A stretch of DNA of 64,000 bases from assembly GCF_033958435.1 (NCBI RefSeq), contig NC_134141.1:97195001-97259000 (forward strand), given 5' to 3'. The stretch comes from Carettochelys insculpta (lineage: Eukaryota > Chordata > Testudines > Carettochelyidae). A program made the position numbers and the translations under genes. Below, piece after piece: positions 23,659-34,010 of the stretch. Position 1 is the stretch's first letter, and each line of letters begins with the position of its first letter. The notes beneath the pieces were generated by a model that had not been told where the DNA came from, ran no database searches, and saw only the letters and a list, made by a program, of their open reading frames with translations.

Positions 23659-23826
23659 GCTGTTATCATATCATGTTTTGGAGACTTTACACTTAAAACT
23701 GTGAAGCAAGGGAAATCTGTGTCAAAATTCCTTTCAGAAAACAAGGAAGTATTTAAAAATTTTAAAAGTGCAAAAACACAGGAGAAAAGGATGAAGTGGA
23801 ATGTATACACTGCAAATGATGATTAA
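23659..23826 (+). other. Candidate terminal coding exon, unidentified
   Basis: An acceptor-like catttcag is followed by 55 uninterrupted codons ending in TAA. The peptide opens AVIISCFGDFTLKTVKQGKS and ends KRMKWNVYTANDD; it is lysine-rich and hydrophilic. AATAAA motifs at about 24058 and 24127 could serve as polyadenylation signals. I do not recognise the protein. The branch-point region would lie inside the MITE that ends 21 bp upstream of the acceptor, which argues against an old conserved exon. AT-rich DNA often yields such frames by chance. Confidence 0.15.
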
Positions 23827-23829
23827 CTT

Positions 23830-26005
23830 TTAAACTTGTTTAACCCGATCAGTAACTATAAATATTTACAGGCTAATAATTCTGAGTCTACAAGAGTGAA
23901 CAGTTTTTCGAAAGAAAACTTGTACTTGGAGATTATAATGATACTCTTAAATCAGAGGTGGCATTGTGTATTAGTTCAATTTTAGTTCTGCAGCACTCCA
24001 CGCTGATGATGTAAATTAAAAAAATTAATCTTCTGACTACCTTTTTCCATTTGCCAAAATAAACCCAGATATTTACCCCACCCCCAAATTTTTTGCGCTG
24101 TTTTTTTTCACGTATTTTTGTTGTGAAAATAAAAGCTGATATGTTATTGGGGAAAAATTAACATAAAAAAACTGGGAATGAAGGTCCCCAATAATATGAT
24201 AGTCCTTTTAGCAAGCTGTTCTCCTATATATTACCTTAGGGCTGACCAGCTCTTTGGATTAGAACCATGGCTGTGAACTGCCCTGTAGGAAGAACATCAC
24301 AGAATTATCTGCCTCCAAACCTTTCTGAGAATTTCACCTTCTAACTACATATTTTAACTTTCTATATGGGCTTTTTTTTCTGTTCTGAACTAATATTAAA
24401 ACACTTTTTACAGTCTGATTTTTGTAACAGAAATGCAAAGGATGGTGAATGAGGGGACGAGAAATGTCCTCATTGTTCCAGGCTAGGTAGGCTCCTGGGG
24501 CAAGGGGAGGCCTTTTGGTCCACACACACGAGATATGTGCTGAGAAGAGTTTAAAGGAAAGTTTGAATCTCGATTGGTAAAGTAAAAATCTCATGTATGA
24601 TTAAATCTTCCGTCTCAAGATCTTACAGAACCTGTTTGGTTTTCCTTGGCTTTTTAACCGCTAATGCTTCATCCTAGAATTGTAAATGTGATAATAAGTT
24701 CATCAGTCCCTGTAGCATTTTTTTTCTTGCTCACTGGGAATGGAGAGATTGCATTCATGGTAGTAGATGGTTTTCTGACTTCTGAATGTTGTTGACTAGT
24801 GCTTTTGTAGAATTATTCACTGACCCCGAATTAGCATGTAGAGTTATGAGGTAACTACTAACCTGTCATATTTTAAAATGATACAAAAAATGGTCTATCT
24901 ACTCATGTCGGGGTGACTAATGCAAACTCGGTGCTTTCAACTTTTTTGTTTTTGTCTAACTGTTTTACCTGTCTTGTTGTTTACAAACTTGTAGCAATAA
25001 TCTTTTAAACTGCTGTGTCAGGGGACTTTAAAAAATAACTTAATCTATTTCACACTTGTTAAGCCATTTGTCTAATATGTGAAATAAATGGAAGTGACAC
25101 ATTTACTCAAACAAATCAAGAAAGTCTGCAACAATTATGTGAAACAAATGGAGATCACAAAATGTGATCAGCGTATATGCTTTTGGAAAGCTTCAGGAGC
25201 CACTTTGCAACATAAATATGGAAAGGCTCCTATGAGAATTTTTTTCACCTTGTTGGAAAATACAAAGTTACAATATAACAAAGCTCTATAATAGATCCTG
25301 TGTACTCCTCCCTTTCCCCTGTCGTGCCCTTGACCCATGCAACATAACAGACCCACACACACACACAAAGCAGCAGGAAGAAAATAATATTTGTTGGCCT
25401 TTAGAAATTTCCATTCACAATTGGCTTCAATATTGTTGGGGCAGGCTGATTTAAAAACAACTCCGGCTTCCCTTTCCTGTCTCCAACTTCCAAAGCCACC
25501 CATTCCTCTTGTCACTGTCATTAGGGTTGGCCTGCGAATTTGAGGGGAAGGAACAGGATGTTTACATGGTTCAAAGGCACATGCCAAATCAAATGGATTC
25601 ATTTATCCAGGTGGGATATTTCTCCTCTCCTCCTCACCCCACTCCTCTCGCAATCTGTTCCAGCAGAATTAGAACCTGGTTGCTAGGGCTGGTGTTTAGT
25701 TGCCAGCAAAATTAGTCTTTAGAGACACTTGCCCAAGTACATTGGGTATCAGGGACTCTAGGCTCTCAAGTACCAGAGGATTTTGTGTGAATTCAGGTGA
25801 ATATGAACACTGAATATATTGTGCTTTACAAACATTAACTGCTTAATTGTTGCCTGTCTTCCTTCCCATTTGTCAGGTGGGGAGAATTCTTGTCTGGCCT
25901 CAGGTGAGGGAAAACTAAGGCAGGAAGATTAGAAGAGGTGAACAAGGCTAGGAAGAATGTTAATCAGGATTATGCTGGAAAGAGGGACTTCTGCATCTGA
26001 ACATA
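23830..26005. other. No gene seen
   Basis: About 2.2 kb of AT-rich sequence, possibly 3' UTR-like in its first 300 bp if the candidate exon is real. The open frames at 25088-25291 and 25168-25602 have no motifs. Confidence 0.3.
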
Positions 26006-26011
26006 GCCATG

Positions 26012-26258
26012 GGCTACATCTACACTAGGAGCCTCTATCTGCAGAAGTTACTGTTGAAAGAGATGTTCTGACAAAAGTTCTGTTGACAGAGAGTGTCTTA
26101 TACCTAAAAGCGGATCAATCTTTTGATCCACTCGGACAAAAGGGCCCCCAGGAGTGTCTGTACGGTTTTTTTGGTCGACAGTTTCTGTCGATAATATACC
26201 ATTTGGCATGTAGTTGCTCAGAGTTTTGTCTACGAAACTCTCTCTAGTGTAGACAGCC
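26012..26258. mobile_element. Harbinger-like foldback MITE
   Basis: Left end GGCTACATCTACACTAGGAG; the complement of the right end is GGCTGTCTACACTAGAGAG. The inside keeps further inverted words around tctgttgacagag and gtcgacagtttctgtcg. About 247 bp, non-coding. The ends resemble other MITEs in this window, but no 3-bp duplication is clear. Confidence 0.5.
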
Positions 26259-26367
26259 TCAGAGATACCAGAGTGTGACAGTATTTCATGTAAGACATAT
26301 CTGTGTTAGCTTTAATCTAGCTAGCTTGGATATTGGAGGCCTTATTATCACAGCATCGATACCTAGC

Positions 26368-26430
26368 TCAGGTTATATCTACACAAGCTGTAACCCCATT
26401 CTGTGGTTGCTGTGTAGATATAAGGCCTCC
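26368..26430. repeat. Short palindromic repeat
   Basis: ggttatatctacacaagc is mirrored by tgctgtgtagatataaggc about 20 bases later, making a 60-bp hairpin. The terminal word (tatctacaca) is shared with the MITEs, so this may be a deletion derivative of one. Confidence 0.5.
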
Positions 26431-26439
26431 TTTGTTGAA

Positions 26440-27745
26440 CCACATTGCCTCTGTTAGGCATGGCTGGCTGCTTCTGAGATGTCCTCCATAGGTTAGGCAG
26501 CAATGTGTGACATTAGCTTTGGTCTGTATAGCCCTACTTCCCACAGCTATGAACTGATGGGAAGCACTCTCTTGGTTAAAAACCAAAGCAAATCAAGAGC
26601 CTGTAATTAGCTCTGATTTTGGATTTTTGGACTGACTTAGTCTCGCAAGTGGTCTGATTTGGCTATCTTGGTAGTGTATTGCTCCCCATCCTAGTACCCC
26701 GTAGGGTATGGGAAAGTTCATTAAGGTGAGCCAGGAAACACTAGGTTCAAATTTGACCTCTGCTGACAACTCCTTTGCATTTTATGACACTTCTGGTTGA
26801 GCAAGGTCTCATGCTTCCTCCCCCTAAAGGCACCCAGGATAATGCCTCACGTTTTATGAAGTTTGCTCGGGGCACAGTAGGGAATAGAATTTAAATCTCT
26901 ATTACAAAAGCCCCAAATCTGAGCCACTCAGACAAAATGACTTTTGTTATGTATGTACCAACCCTCTATGCTTAAGTATCCTGTTTATAAACACCAGACC
27001 ACGCTCTCCTCCAAGCTTCCATAGGATTCCTCATCCTCAACATTCTTGTGCTTTCTAGCAAAAATTGTATAATGTACTAGCAAAATGTCCCCTCTCTAGT
27101 GACTGCTCCTCAGAGAGGCTAAGTTACTCCTTCATATCGATTATTAAACTACACAACTAGTTTACATGCATATTTACAATATTGCACAAATTGGTAATTT
27201 GCATGTGAAAATTGTAGATATTGATCTGTGCATGCAATTGCATCAACAGCCCATTACAGCTGTATCTGAGTTACTGTAATTTCAGTTGCAGTACTAACTT
27301 TTGTAAAATCAGCCTCAATGTTGTACTCTTATTTTGTTTGGTCTGTTTGGCTTGATCAGAGGCCAAATAACATAATGACAGCCAGCATGTTCATTTTCTG
27401 CAATGGGATTATACAGCAGTTAATTTTGGGAGCAGTCCAATTTACCATTTTCGAAAGATTTCCTGCATTAGTTCAACAATAAATGTTTGCCTTACTTGTT
27501 TGGGGTCACACATGTGAGCTGTACAGCAAGCCAATTAAATGAAATGCGAAGATGTCATCCGAGCATTTTAATGGCAGCTAAAGTTGGCTAGCTAATGTCA
27601 AGGAATATGGGACTTTGAAAAAAAAATCAAAGTAAGGCAGCAACGGGAAATCGGAGCTTCTCTAATATATATCTGTATAATATTGGTATGTGTAAAGTTC
27701 CCATCACTTTCATATCTCATTACCATAACACCCAAACATCTGTTT
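26440..27745. other. No gene seen
   Basis: Unique-looking AT-rich sequence, 1.3 kb. Confidence 0.35.
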
Positions 27746-27751
27746 ATTTCC

Positions 27752-28008
27752 CGGATTCCCAACCTATGGGTCGGGACCCAAACGTGGGTCTCGATTAGAT
27801 GTGTTAAGGATTGCTTGCAGCTCCTTAATGCTGCCACATCCAGCAGCTATTGCTATCAGTAGAGAAGCAATTACACATTACAAAGACAGCTTCTCCACCT
27901 CTGATATTCATAACCACCCCACGCAAGCCACTTAAAAGACTCTTGCAGTAAGTAATTTTTGCCCACCCACCCCACTCTTGGTTCACAGGTTAAGTTTGGG
28001 AAGCACTG
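27752..28008 (+). mobile_element. hAT-type non-autonomous element
   Basis: The left end reads cggattcccaacctatgggt and gtcgggacccaaacg. The right end, tttgggaagcactg, has the complement CAGTGCTTCCCAAAC. This is a hAT terminus type with the gggtcgggacccaaacgtgg subterminal palindrome. Non-coding, about 257 bp. Confidence 0.6.
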
Positions 28009-28012
28009 GTTT

Positions 28013-28486
28013 AGATGCTTACAGGTACTATTAAAAACTGTGTTTTGATGAAATCTCTGCTGTTAACAGGTCCTAAACAATAGGCTTCAGGAATGTTCAT
28101 TTATAATGTTCTGGGACTCCGCAGGCTCTTGTTCCTCTCTACACAAACGTGTCAGTGCTCTTTACTGAAAGGAGGTGCTGGAGCTGTCTCTGAAATGGCT
28201 GTTCAGTTAACCTTCCCTTTTAAATTAATAATCTTTTTATATTGGTCTTTTTATTGCAATGCTTCCACACACAAGCTTTAACCCTATTTGTATCCAATAG
28301 CATTCAGAAGACTTCTCAAAAGAGACACATTTTTATTATAGTAGTAAAGGACTTGTATATAAAAATCTCACTTTTTTGAAATTTTAATGTCTTTATCATG
28401 TTAGTTGAGATGTCAGAGGGAGTAAACATTAACTACAGTGCTTGAGACACAGTAACTAAATACATGACAGTGGTATTTAGACATGC
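28013..28486. other. No gene seen
   Basis: AT-rich spacer between a hAT MITE and a PLE-derived foldback. Confidence 0.35.
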
Positions 28487-28498
28487 AGGAAAAGGCTT

Positions 28499-28766
28499 AG
28501 TGACAGAGAGATAGCCGTGTTAGTCTATATACCATTGAAACAAAAAAGCAGTTCAGTAGCATTTAAAGACTAAGAAAATAATTTATTAGGTGGTGAGCTT
28601 TCGTGGGATAGACCCACTTCTACAGACCACAGCCATACCAGAACAGACTCAATATTTCTGGTATGGCTATGGTCTGTAGAAGTGGGTCTATCCCACAAAA
28701 GCTCACCACCTAATAAATTATTTTCTTAGTCTTTAAAGTGCTACATGACTGCTTTTTTGTTTTGCT
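28499..28766 (-). mobile_element. PLE-derived foldback element, subfamily B
   Basis: A 268-bp insertion with a perfect 12-bp target duplication, aggaaaaggctt, at 28487-28498 and 28767-28778. It starts with the one-sided tail (gagatagccgtgttagtct). Two inverted arms of about 100 bp follow (roughly 28541-28640 and 28660-28757), separated by about 20 bases. The arms share tttaaagactaagaaaataa, ggtggtgagctttcgtggga and acccacttctacagacca words. Near-perfect pairing suggests a fairly recent origin. No coding. Confidence 0.85.
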
Positions 28767-28778
28767 AGGAAAAGGCTT

Positions 28779-29400
28779 TATTTCCATATTTAAGGCTGTT
28801 AACCAAGGATTTAGTACGTTATAGAAAATACCATACAGCAGAAAATTTCTGAGCAGAATATGTAGCTAACAAGAGTGCAAACTGATGCCCAGTGTCTTGC
28901 AAAAGTGAGGATAATAATGATTTCATCGTTTCCAGACTATCTGTTACACTGTCCGCTTATGGGTCCTCACCAAGTGCACGCCCACAGGCATTAGCCCGCA
29001 AGCGTTTACCTGTGTTTGGGTGGAATTTTGTACTATGCCTTCTCTCACACCAGGCTATGGTGTATACTTGCTGGGTGTGATTAATTCAGCAAGCCCAGCT
29101 GGGGTGGACCTTATGTAAAGTTTTCCTGTGTGAGACTAACAGTCATTGATTTTAAAGTGATTCAAACAGCTTCCTCAATGCAAAGTGTCATTTATTTATT
29201 CCTGAAAGGTGCATAACATTTAGAGAAAAGTGGAAAAACCATAGAAGGCCCAAGTATGTGGATACTTCACTTACAAAGATATAAGTTCCTCTCAGACCAG
29301 TTGCTCCATCTCTCTCGCTGGCAGGGTGTAAAGCAGCTCGACCTTCTCATGGTTTTTATTTTTCCCATCTTTGTGTACCTGGTCAACACCTAAAACTTAG
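28779..29400. other. No gene seen
   Basis: Unique-looking sequence leading into the GC-rich tract. Confidence 0.35.
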
Positions 29401-29408
29401 GTCAACCT

Positions 29409-30480
29409 TGCTCTGGGGTGGGCAGTAATTTTTGATGGGGGTGGGCACTCCAAGAATTTAGTAATTGGTCAAGAGCCCCAGTCTTCCATGATATTAATGA
29501 AGCAGGTGTAGGTTCTGGAGGTTGGATGCAGAAGAGACTCGGGAATAGGGGACTGGGGTACAGGAGTGGGTTTGGGGTCTGGGAGGCAGATTGGATCAAG
29601 GAGGAGGTTGTGAATCTGGGGCAGGGAATTGGGGTCCAGGAGCGGGTATGTGTCTAGGAGAGGAGTCTGAGCTAGAAGAGCGGTGCAGGGAGGAGGTGCT
29701 GGGTCTGGAAGGGGGTTGTGACCTGGGGCAGGGGATTGGGGTTAAGGGTCCAGGAGTGGGTATGGGTGCATGAGTGAGGGATGCAGCGGGTTAGGGTTGT
29801 GACCTGGGGAAGAGGGGGGAAGGGTGTGCATGAGAGGCAGGATCTGGACTTACCTAGTGGCTCCTGCACAAAACAGTCCAGCAGGTCCCTCACACACTGT
29901 CCCTGCCTGTCATGCCCTGGCATGCTGCTCAGAGTGGCTTGCTGTGGGGCCATGTGCTTCTCTGTGCACTGCTGCAAGGTTGAGGGAGAGGCTTTGTGTG
30001 CTGCCCCCACCCCCAGCACAATCTTGCGGCTCCCATTGGGCAGTCGGGGAGACATTAGTCAGCCTGATAGGCTTCACTGACTTGCTGCTGCCAAGTTTTT
30101 TGTAAGCTTCAAGGCAGAGGAAGTTTGCTGGTGGGCTTGTGAGGAGGCTAATGAGGCAGTTATGCTGGTGTTCATGTGGAGTTCCACCCAAGCAAGGAAG
30201 GTAGCATGGGAGGAAGCGCAAAGATGCAGCCATTAAAAGTGTGGTCAGTGGCACAGTAGTGCTAGGGTGGGCTCTCGGCCTGCCATGGCTTCATGCCTCT
30301 CCTGGAAGCATTCGGCATATCTGTGTGCCCCCCCCCCCCAGCCCCTGGGCATGGAGCCGCCAGGGTGGCTCTGTGGGCTCAGCATCTGCCAATGGTCTTT
30401 GCCCACCTGAAGCTCTAGCTCATCAGCTCCCTTTGGCTGGGAACTGTGTCTAGTGGGAACTGCTGGGCAGCAGCTGCAGG
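29409..30480 (+). repeat. GC-rich hAT-like repeat with degenerate minisatellite
   Basis: Opens with ctggggtgggcagtaatttt, a hAT-like start, and passes into G-rich imperfect repeats of the type ggggactggggtacaggagt (about 29535-29820), then GC-rich text with a C12 run at 30328-30339. This resembles long GC-rich hAT-derived repeats of turtles in which the interior is a decayed minisatellite. The several long open frames on both strands are by-products of low complexity. Right end unresolved. Confidence 0.45.
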
Positions 30481-30484
30481 CAAG

Positions 30485-30970
30485 GACAGTGTTCAGGGCC
30501 TTTGACCTTCTTTGCACCTAGGGGCCACAGGAACTTGCTGTCTGCTTCTGGGAGCTACCTGAGGTAAGTGCTGCTGAAAGCCTGCACCCACTTCTATACC
30601 CCTCTGATAGTCCACATCCTCTGCCCCAGCCCTGAACCTCTTTCTGCATGCAGACTCCCTCACCTGACCCCCTTGGCCTCCTCTTGGAGCCCCTTTCTAC
30701 ACCTGGACCCCTCATTTCTGGCCACACCTCAGAGCCTGCACCCGCAGCTGGAGTCGCCTTAGACACCCCTTGTCCCAGCCCAGAGTCCTCTCCCACACTC
30801 TGAATCCCTTGGCCCAGCCTGGAGTACCCTACTGCACCCAAAACACCTCATTCCTGGCCCCCACACCAGAACCTGCACCCCCAGCTGGAGCACTCATTCT
30901 GTCCTATACCCCAGCCCAGCGTAGTGAAAATGAAGGAGTGAGTGGGGGAGAGCAAACACTTATTTGAGTA
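30485..30970 (+). repeat. C-rich segment of a large interspersed repeat
   Basis: Units such as cctgcacccccagctggagc, gcccagcctggagtacccta and cccctcatttctggccacac recur. The end, cagcccagcgtagtgaaaat then gagtgagtggggg, matches the 3' portion of the repeat at 59998-61541. The terminal tttagaaagttggcaaccct-type end present there is missing here, so this copy is truncated. Confidence 0.55.
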
Positions 30971-31029
30971 GGTCTCTTCACGACCTTCTTTTGATCAGGC
31001 TTAATTCTCAAACCTCCTTGTGAGGTGGA

Positions 31030-31168
31030 GAAGTATCTTATTCTTTTGCAGATGAGAGGACAGAGGTGCAGCATTCTGAGCCATTTCCCCAAGATCCCAC
31101 AGCAAGTCCCGGGACGAGCTGGGAGTAATATTCTGATCGTGTCTCCTGTGCTAACCACTGCAACACAC
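31030..31168 (-). repeat. MIR-type SINE remnant, minus strand
   Basis: ttgcagatgagaggacagag, atttccccaagatcccacag and acgagctgggagtaatattc match the complement of the MIR core, in the order expected. Confidence 0.6.
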
Positions 31169-31169
31169 A

Positions 31170-31674
31170 TTCTCAGTTTGTTGGTTTCTAATCCCTATTG
31201 CTCATACGGTTTTTATATTGAATTGTGCTTTAGCTGTAAAAGTAAAGTAAATACAGAGAAGATTCATAGGTTGCATGGCAGGTTTTCATTGTCAGGATGA
31301 GAAAAATGATGTGCTGGTTGTACAAGTTAGTGATCCCTTGCATTAACTGTATTGCTGTGTCCTGAAGCCAAGTATATGATACCAAAGCTCCTTAATATCA
31401 CTGAGGAACAGCAGTCATCAAGAAGGTTTAAGAACGTGTAATTATTGCTCTGAATTGATCCCTTGAAACTAGAATCAAGATCCCTGTAAAGAGAGAGGTT
31501 TGCATTGAGGAAATAAAATTCCTTGCTCAGTAGAATCCTTTTGACTGTTGCTTCCTGCATTGCTGTAGACAAATCAACTAGAAATTGAGGTTCCAAAAGG
31601 AATAACTTATAGATATTTGCAAATGAAAACCTGATTAACATTTTTTTAAAGCACCAAATTCTCATAATTACTTA
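31170..31674. other. No gene seen
   Basis: AT-rich spacer; the 112-codon open minus-strand frame at 31327-31665 has no motif. Confidence 0.35.
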
Positions 31675-31685
31675 TGTTTTATTCA

Positions 31686-31910
31686 GTAACAGAGAGCAGT
31701 GTTAGTCTGTTCCCCAACAAAACAAATCAGCAGAAATGTAGCACTTTAAAGACTAACAATGATTTATTTGGTGATGAGATTTTGTGGGACAGAACCACGT
31801 CTTCAGAGAAATTGATCTGAAGAAGTGGGTCTGTCCCATGAAAGCTCATCACCAAATACATCAGCAGAAATGTAGCACTCTAAAGACTAACAAAATGATT
31901 TGTTTTATTC
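31686..31910 (-). mobile_element. PLE-derived foldback element, rearranged, subfamily B
   Basis: A 225-bp insertion with a perfect 11-bp target duplication, tgttttattca (31675-31685 and 31911-31921). The tail (agagagcagtgttagtctgt) is at the left. The inner part folds back: ggtgatgagattttgtggga pairs with tcccatgaaagctcatcacc. The outer block (agcagaaatgtagcacttta) recurs at the right in direct rather than inverted orientation, unlike the other copies, so an internal inversion or template switch is implied. Confidence 0.8.
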
Positions 31911-31921
31911 AACAGTTCTCA

Positions 31922-32785
31922 CTGACTTCAATAACTAACTTTAAAACTTAGTTTTGGCAATTCTTTGGAACTTTTCTTTGCAATATGGCTGAGTGATGTG
32001 GCCTAAATCTTGTTAGAATTTGAATCTGTAACATTAACTTTTAAATATTAAAAACATTCCTTTCTGTGGGAGTCCCCCGTTGCCCTCACTGTCTTTCCCT
32101 GCCTACATTTGGAATCCACAAAACTTGTTCATGGGTGTTTAATTTTCTCTCTTCTCAAACTGTGAAGGTTTTGCCAGGGCAAGTGTTCATATGCTCCTGC
32201 TGACAGAGAGATGCTTGGTGTGTGGGTTTGGGAGGATGGGGGGATAGGAGTAGAATTCTGTTGGCAAAAGTGCTGACAAACAGCATTCAGACTCGCTTGC
32301 TTTTTGTGGCAGGGCTGTGTTGACACACTTTGATGCCAAAAGCTGCTCAGCACAGACATACCCTCTGAGGCTCGTCCTCTTTAGGGAACGTTATCTCTGC
32401 TGCTTATGTAGCTGCCCACAGGCAGACTCAAATCTGGGACCTCTGGAGCTTAGTGCAGGTTCCTCTACAACTTGATCTAGAGGCCAGCTGGCTGTTGAGG
32501 ACACTCATTTTTTCTCTGTGAAATGGTCTAAGTACCACTACATGGGACAGTTAACCACACATAGGTGTGTGAGTTACACTTACATCATTGAAATTACAAG
32601 GCTGAACCTTTCTTTCCAAATCCTGCTGGTCCAGTGTGCTGGTGACAGTGTTAATAGATTTTGTGATTTACGAACTGCTCATACAACTGGATTTAGGATA
32701 GCCTAACTGTGTGTGTGTGCATGTGTGCAGAACATGCATCTGCAATATCAGTTTGGAGCACCTGCTCAGACTTGCACTGTGGAAT
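31922..32785. other. No gene seen
   Basis: Unique-looking sequence; a short (TG)n patch at 32709-32722. Confidence 0.35.
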
Positions 32786-32789
32786 TCTG

Positions 32790-32978
32790 ATCAGAGGTAT
32801 AACCCTGCTAGTCTGTATCCACAAAAACACTGAAATCCTATGGCACCTTGTAGACCAACAGATTTACGGGCGCATAAACTTTCACAGGCAAAGACACTCT
32901 TTGTCAGATATAAATTCAAGCTCTGATAAATCTGTTAGTGTATAAGGTGCCACAGGACTTCTCGTTGTTTTTTGTGGA
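32790..32978 (-). mobile_element. PLE-derived foldback element, subfamily A
   Basis: The tail (agaggtataaccctgctagt) is at the left, followed by an arm with atcctatggcaccttgtaga and accaacagattta. The inverted arm at the right is aaatctgttagtgtataagg then tgccacaggacttctcgttg. Same architecture as the copies at 1515 and 37820. A target duplication is not clear (tgtggaatt versus tgtggattt at the edges). The inner region is more diverged than in other copies. Confidence 0.65.
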
Positions 32979-32994
32979 TTTAACGTTTGAAGTT

Positions 32995-33038
32995 TTGCAT
33001 TTTTAAGGAACGCAATTTGCATTTTTAAGGAACGCAAT
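32995..33038. repeat. 22-bp tandem duplication
   Basis: ttgcatttttaaggaacgca plus at occurs twice head to tail with no mismatch (32995-33016 and 33017-33038). Confidence 0.9.
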
Positions 33039-33194
33039 TTAAAGTTGACTGCCTTTTTTTAAGATTAAATTTTGATTAGGAATGGAGTGAAGTTTAAGGG
33101 AAAGAAGAGGAAAAAGAAGTAAGATCTTCGAGGTGCAAGAGAATGCTATCTTTCAGAGTGATGAAAGCATGGAAAGGATGTTCAAAATACTATG

Positions 33195-33515
33195 ACATTG
33201 AATCTGTATGCTCTACCATGCTCTCTTGTCTGGCAGCATCTGTAATCTGGCGTGATTTTAATTAGCCAGATGCCCACTTGTGGGTGTGGCCAAGTTTTCC
33301 CGTGGTACCATAACATTTGTTTACAGCTGCCAGTCCTGGCTCTCAGTCTTCAGTGCTATTATTAAGCTGTAATTTATCCCTAACTGTCTAAGATCCTAGT
33401 AAGTAGAGGAAGTGTTGGTAATACTGCTAGATGATATTGACCTCCTGTGGTCCAGCATATTATTTTGTTCGGCACTGCTCAGGTCACTGCCTAGAGAGCT
33501 TCAACCTGTGTTGTT
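33195..33515. mobile_element. Tigger-like non-autonomous element (empty-site copy)
   Basis: Aligns along its length with 47176-47586: ggcgtgattttaattagcca, gtgtggccaagttttcccgt, gccagtcctggctctcag, tattgacctcctgtggtcca and tagagagcttcaacctgtg. The left terminus is diverged. Unlike the 47-kb copy it has no PLE fragment at ggtaccataacatttg. Confidence 0.5.
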
Positions 33516-33827
33516 TAAAACCAAAATCCTCTGAGAAGGTGTCTTTTCTGTGTGATGTAGTGTTTAGTTGAATTTGTTTTTTGTGTAGCTGCAAATCTGC
33601 AAGTTAACAAAAGATTCAAAGAGAAGGATATTGGCATTCAAAAAGAGTTGTTAGAGAAAGATCATGAGAATAGGATGGATGCAGAAGGTCACCAATGAGG
33701 AATTATATAGGAAGATACAGCTGAAAGAGGACCTACTGCAGAAATATCAGAGAGGTAGCCATGTTAGTCTGTAGCTTCAAGAACAACAAGAAGTCTTGTG
33801 GCACCTTATAGACTAACAGATATTTTG

Positions 33828-33865
33828 GAGCATAAGCTTTCATGGGCAAAGACCTGCTTCATCAG
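33828..33865 (-). ncRNA. Hammerhead-ribozyme-like core in PLE terminal repeat
   Basis: Read on the minus strand: CTGATGA (33865-33859), a stem-loop II position, GAAA (33841-33838), then GC-TTAT-GC as a minimal two-pair stem III, then TC as the cleavage-site dinucleotide. This is the conserved order of a minimal type I hammerhead, reported for PLEs in the literature. Stem II here is weakened (GCAGG against CCCAT). Stem I is not evident within one unit; PLE hammerheads are thought to act as dimers. Confidence 0.4.
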
Positions 33866-34010
33866 ATGCATGAGTGGAGGGGTGGTTTCAGAGGGGTATT
33901 TAAAGGGTGGGGTCCCAGTAAGAGGGAGGGCCAGAGCTGACAAGGTCTATTCAGCAAGGTGGAAATGGCCCAGTATCAACAACCCTTATCAAAAGAAGAA
34001 AAAAGTCAGA

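Noticed and set aside
29672..30841. Several overlapping open frames of 90-127 codons on both strands
   Set aside because: Low-complexity GC-rich repeat; open frames in many registers at once are a composition effect.
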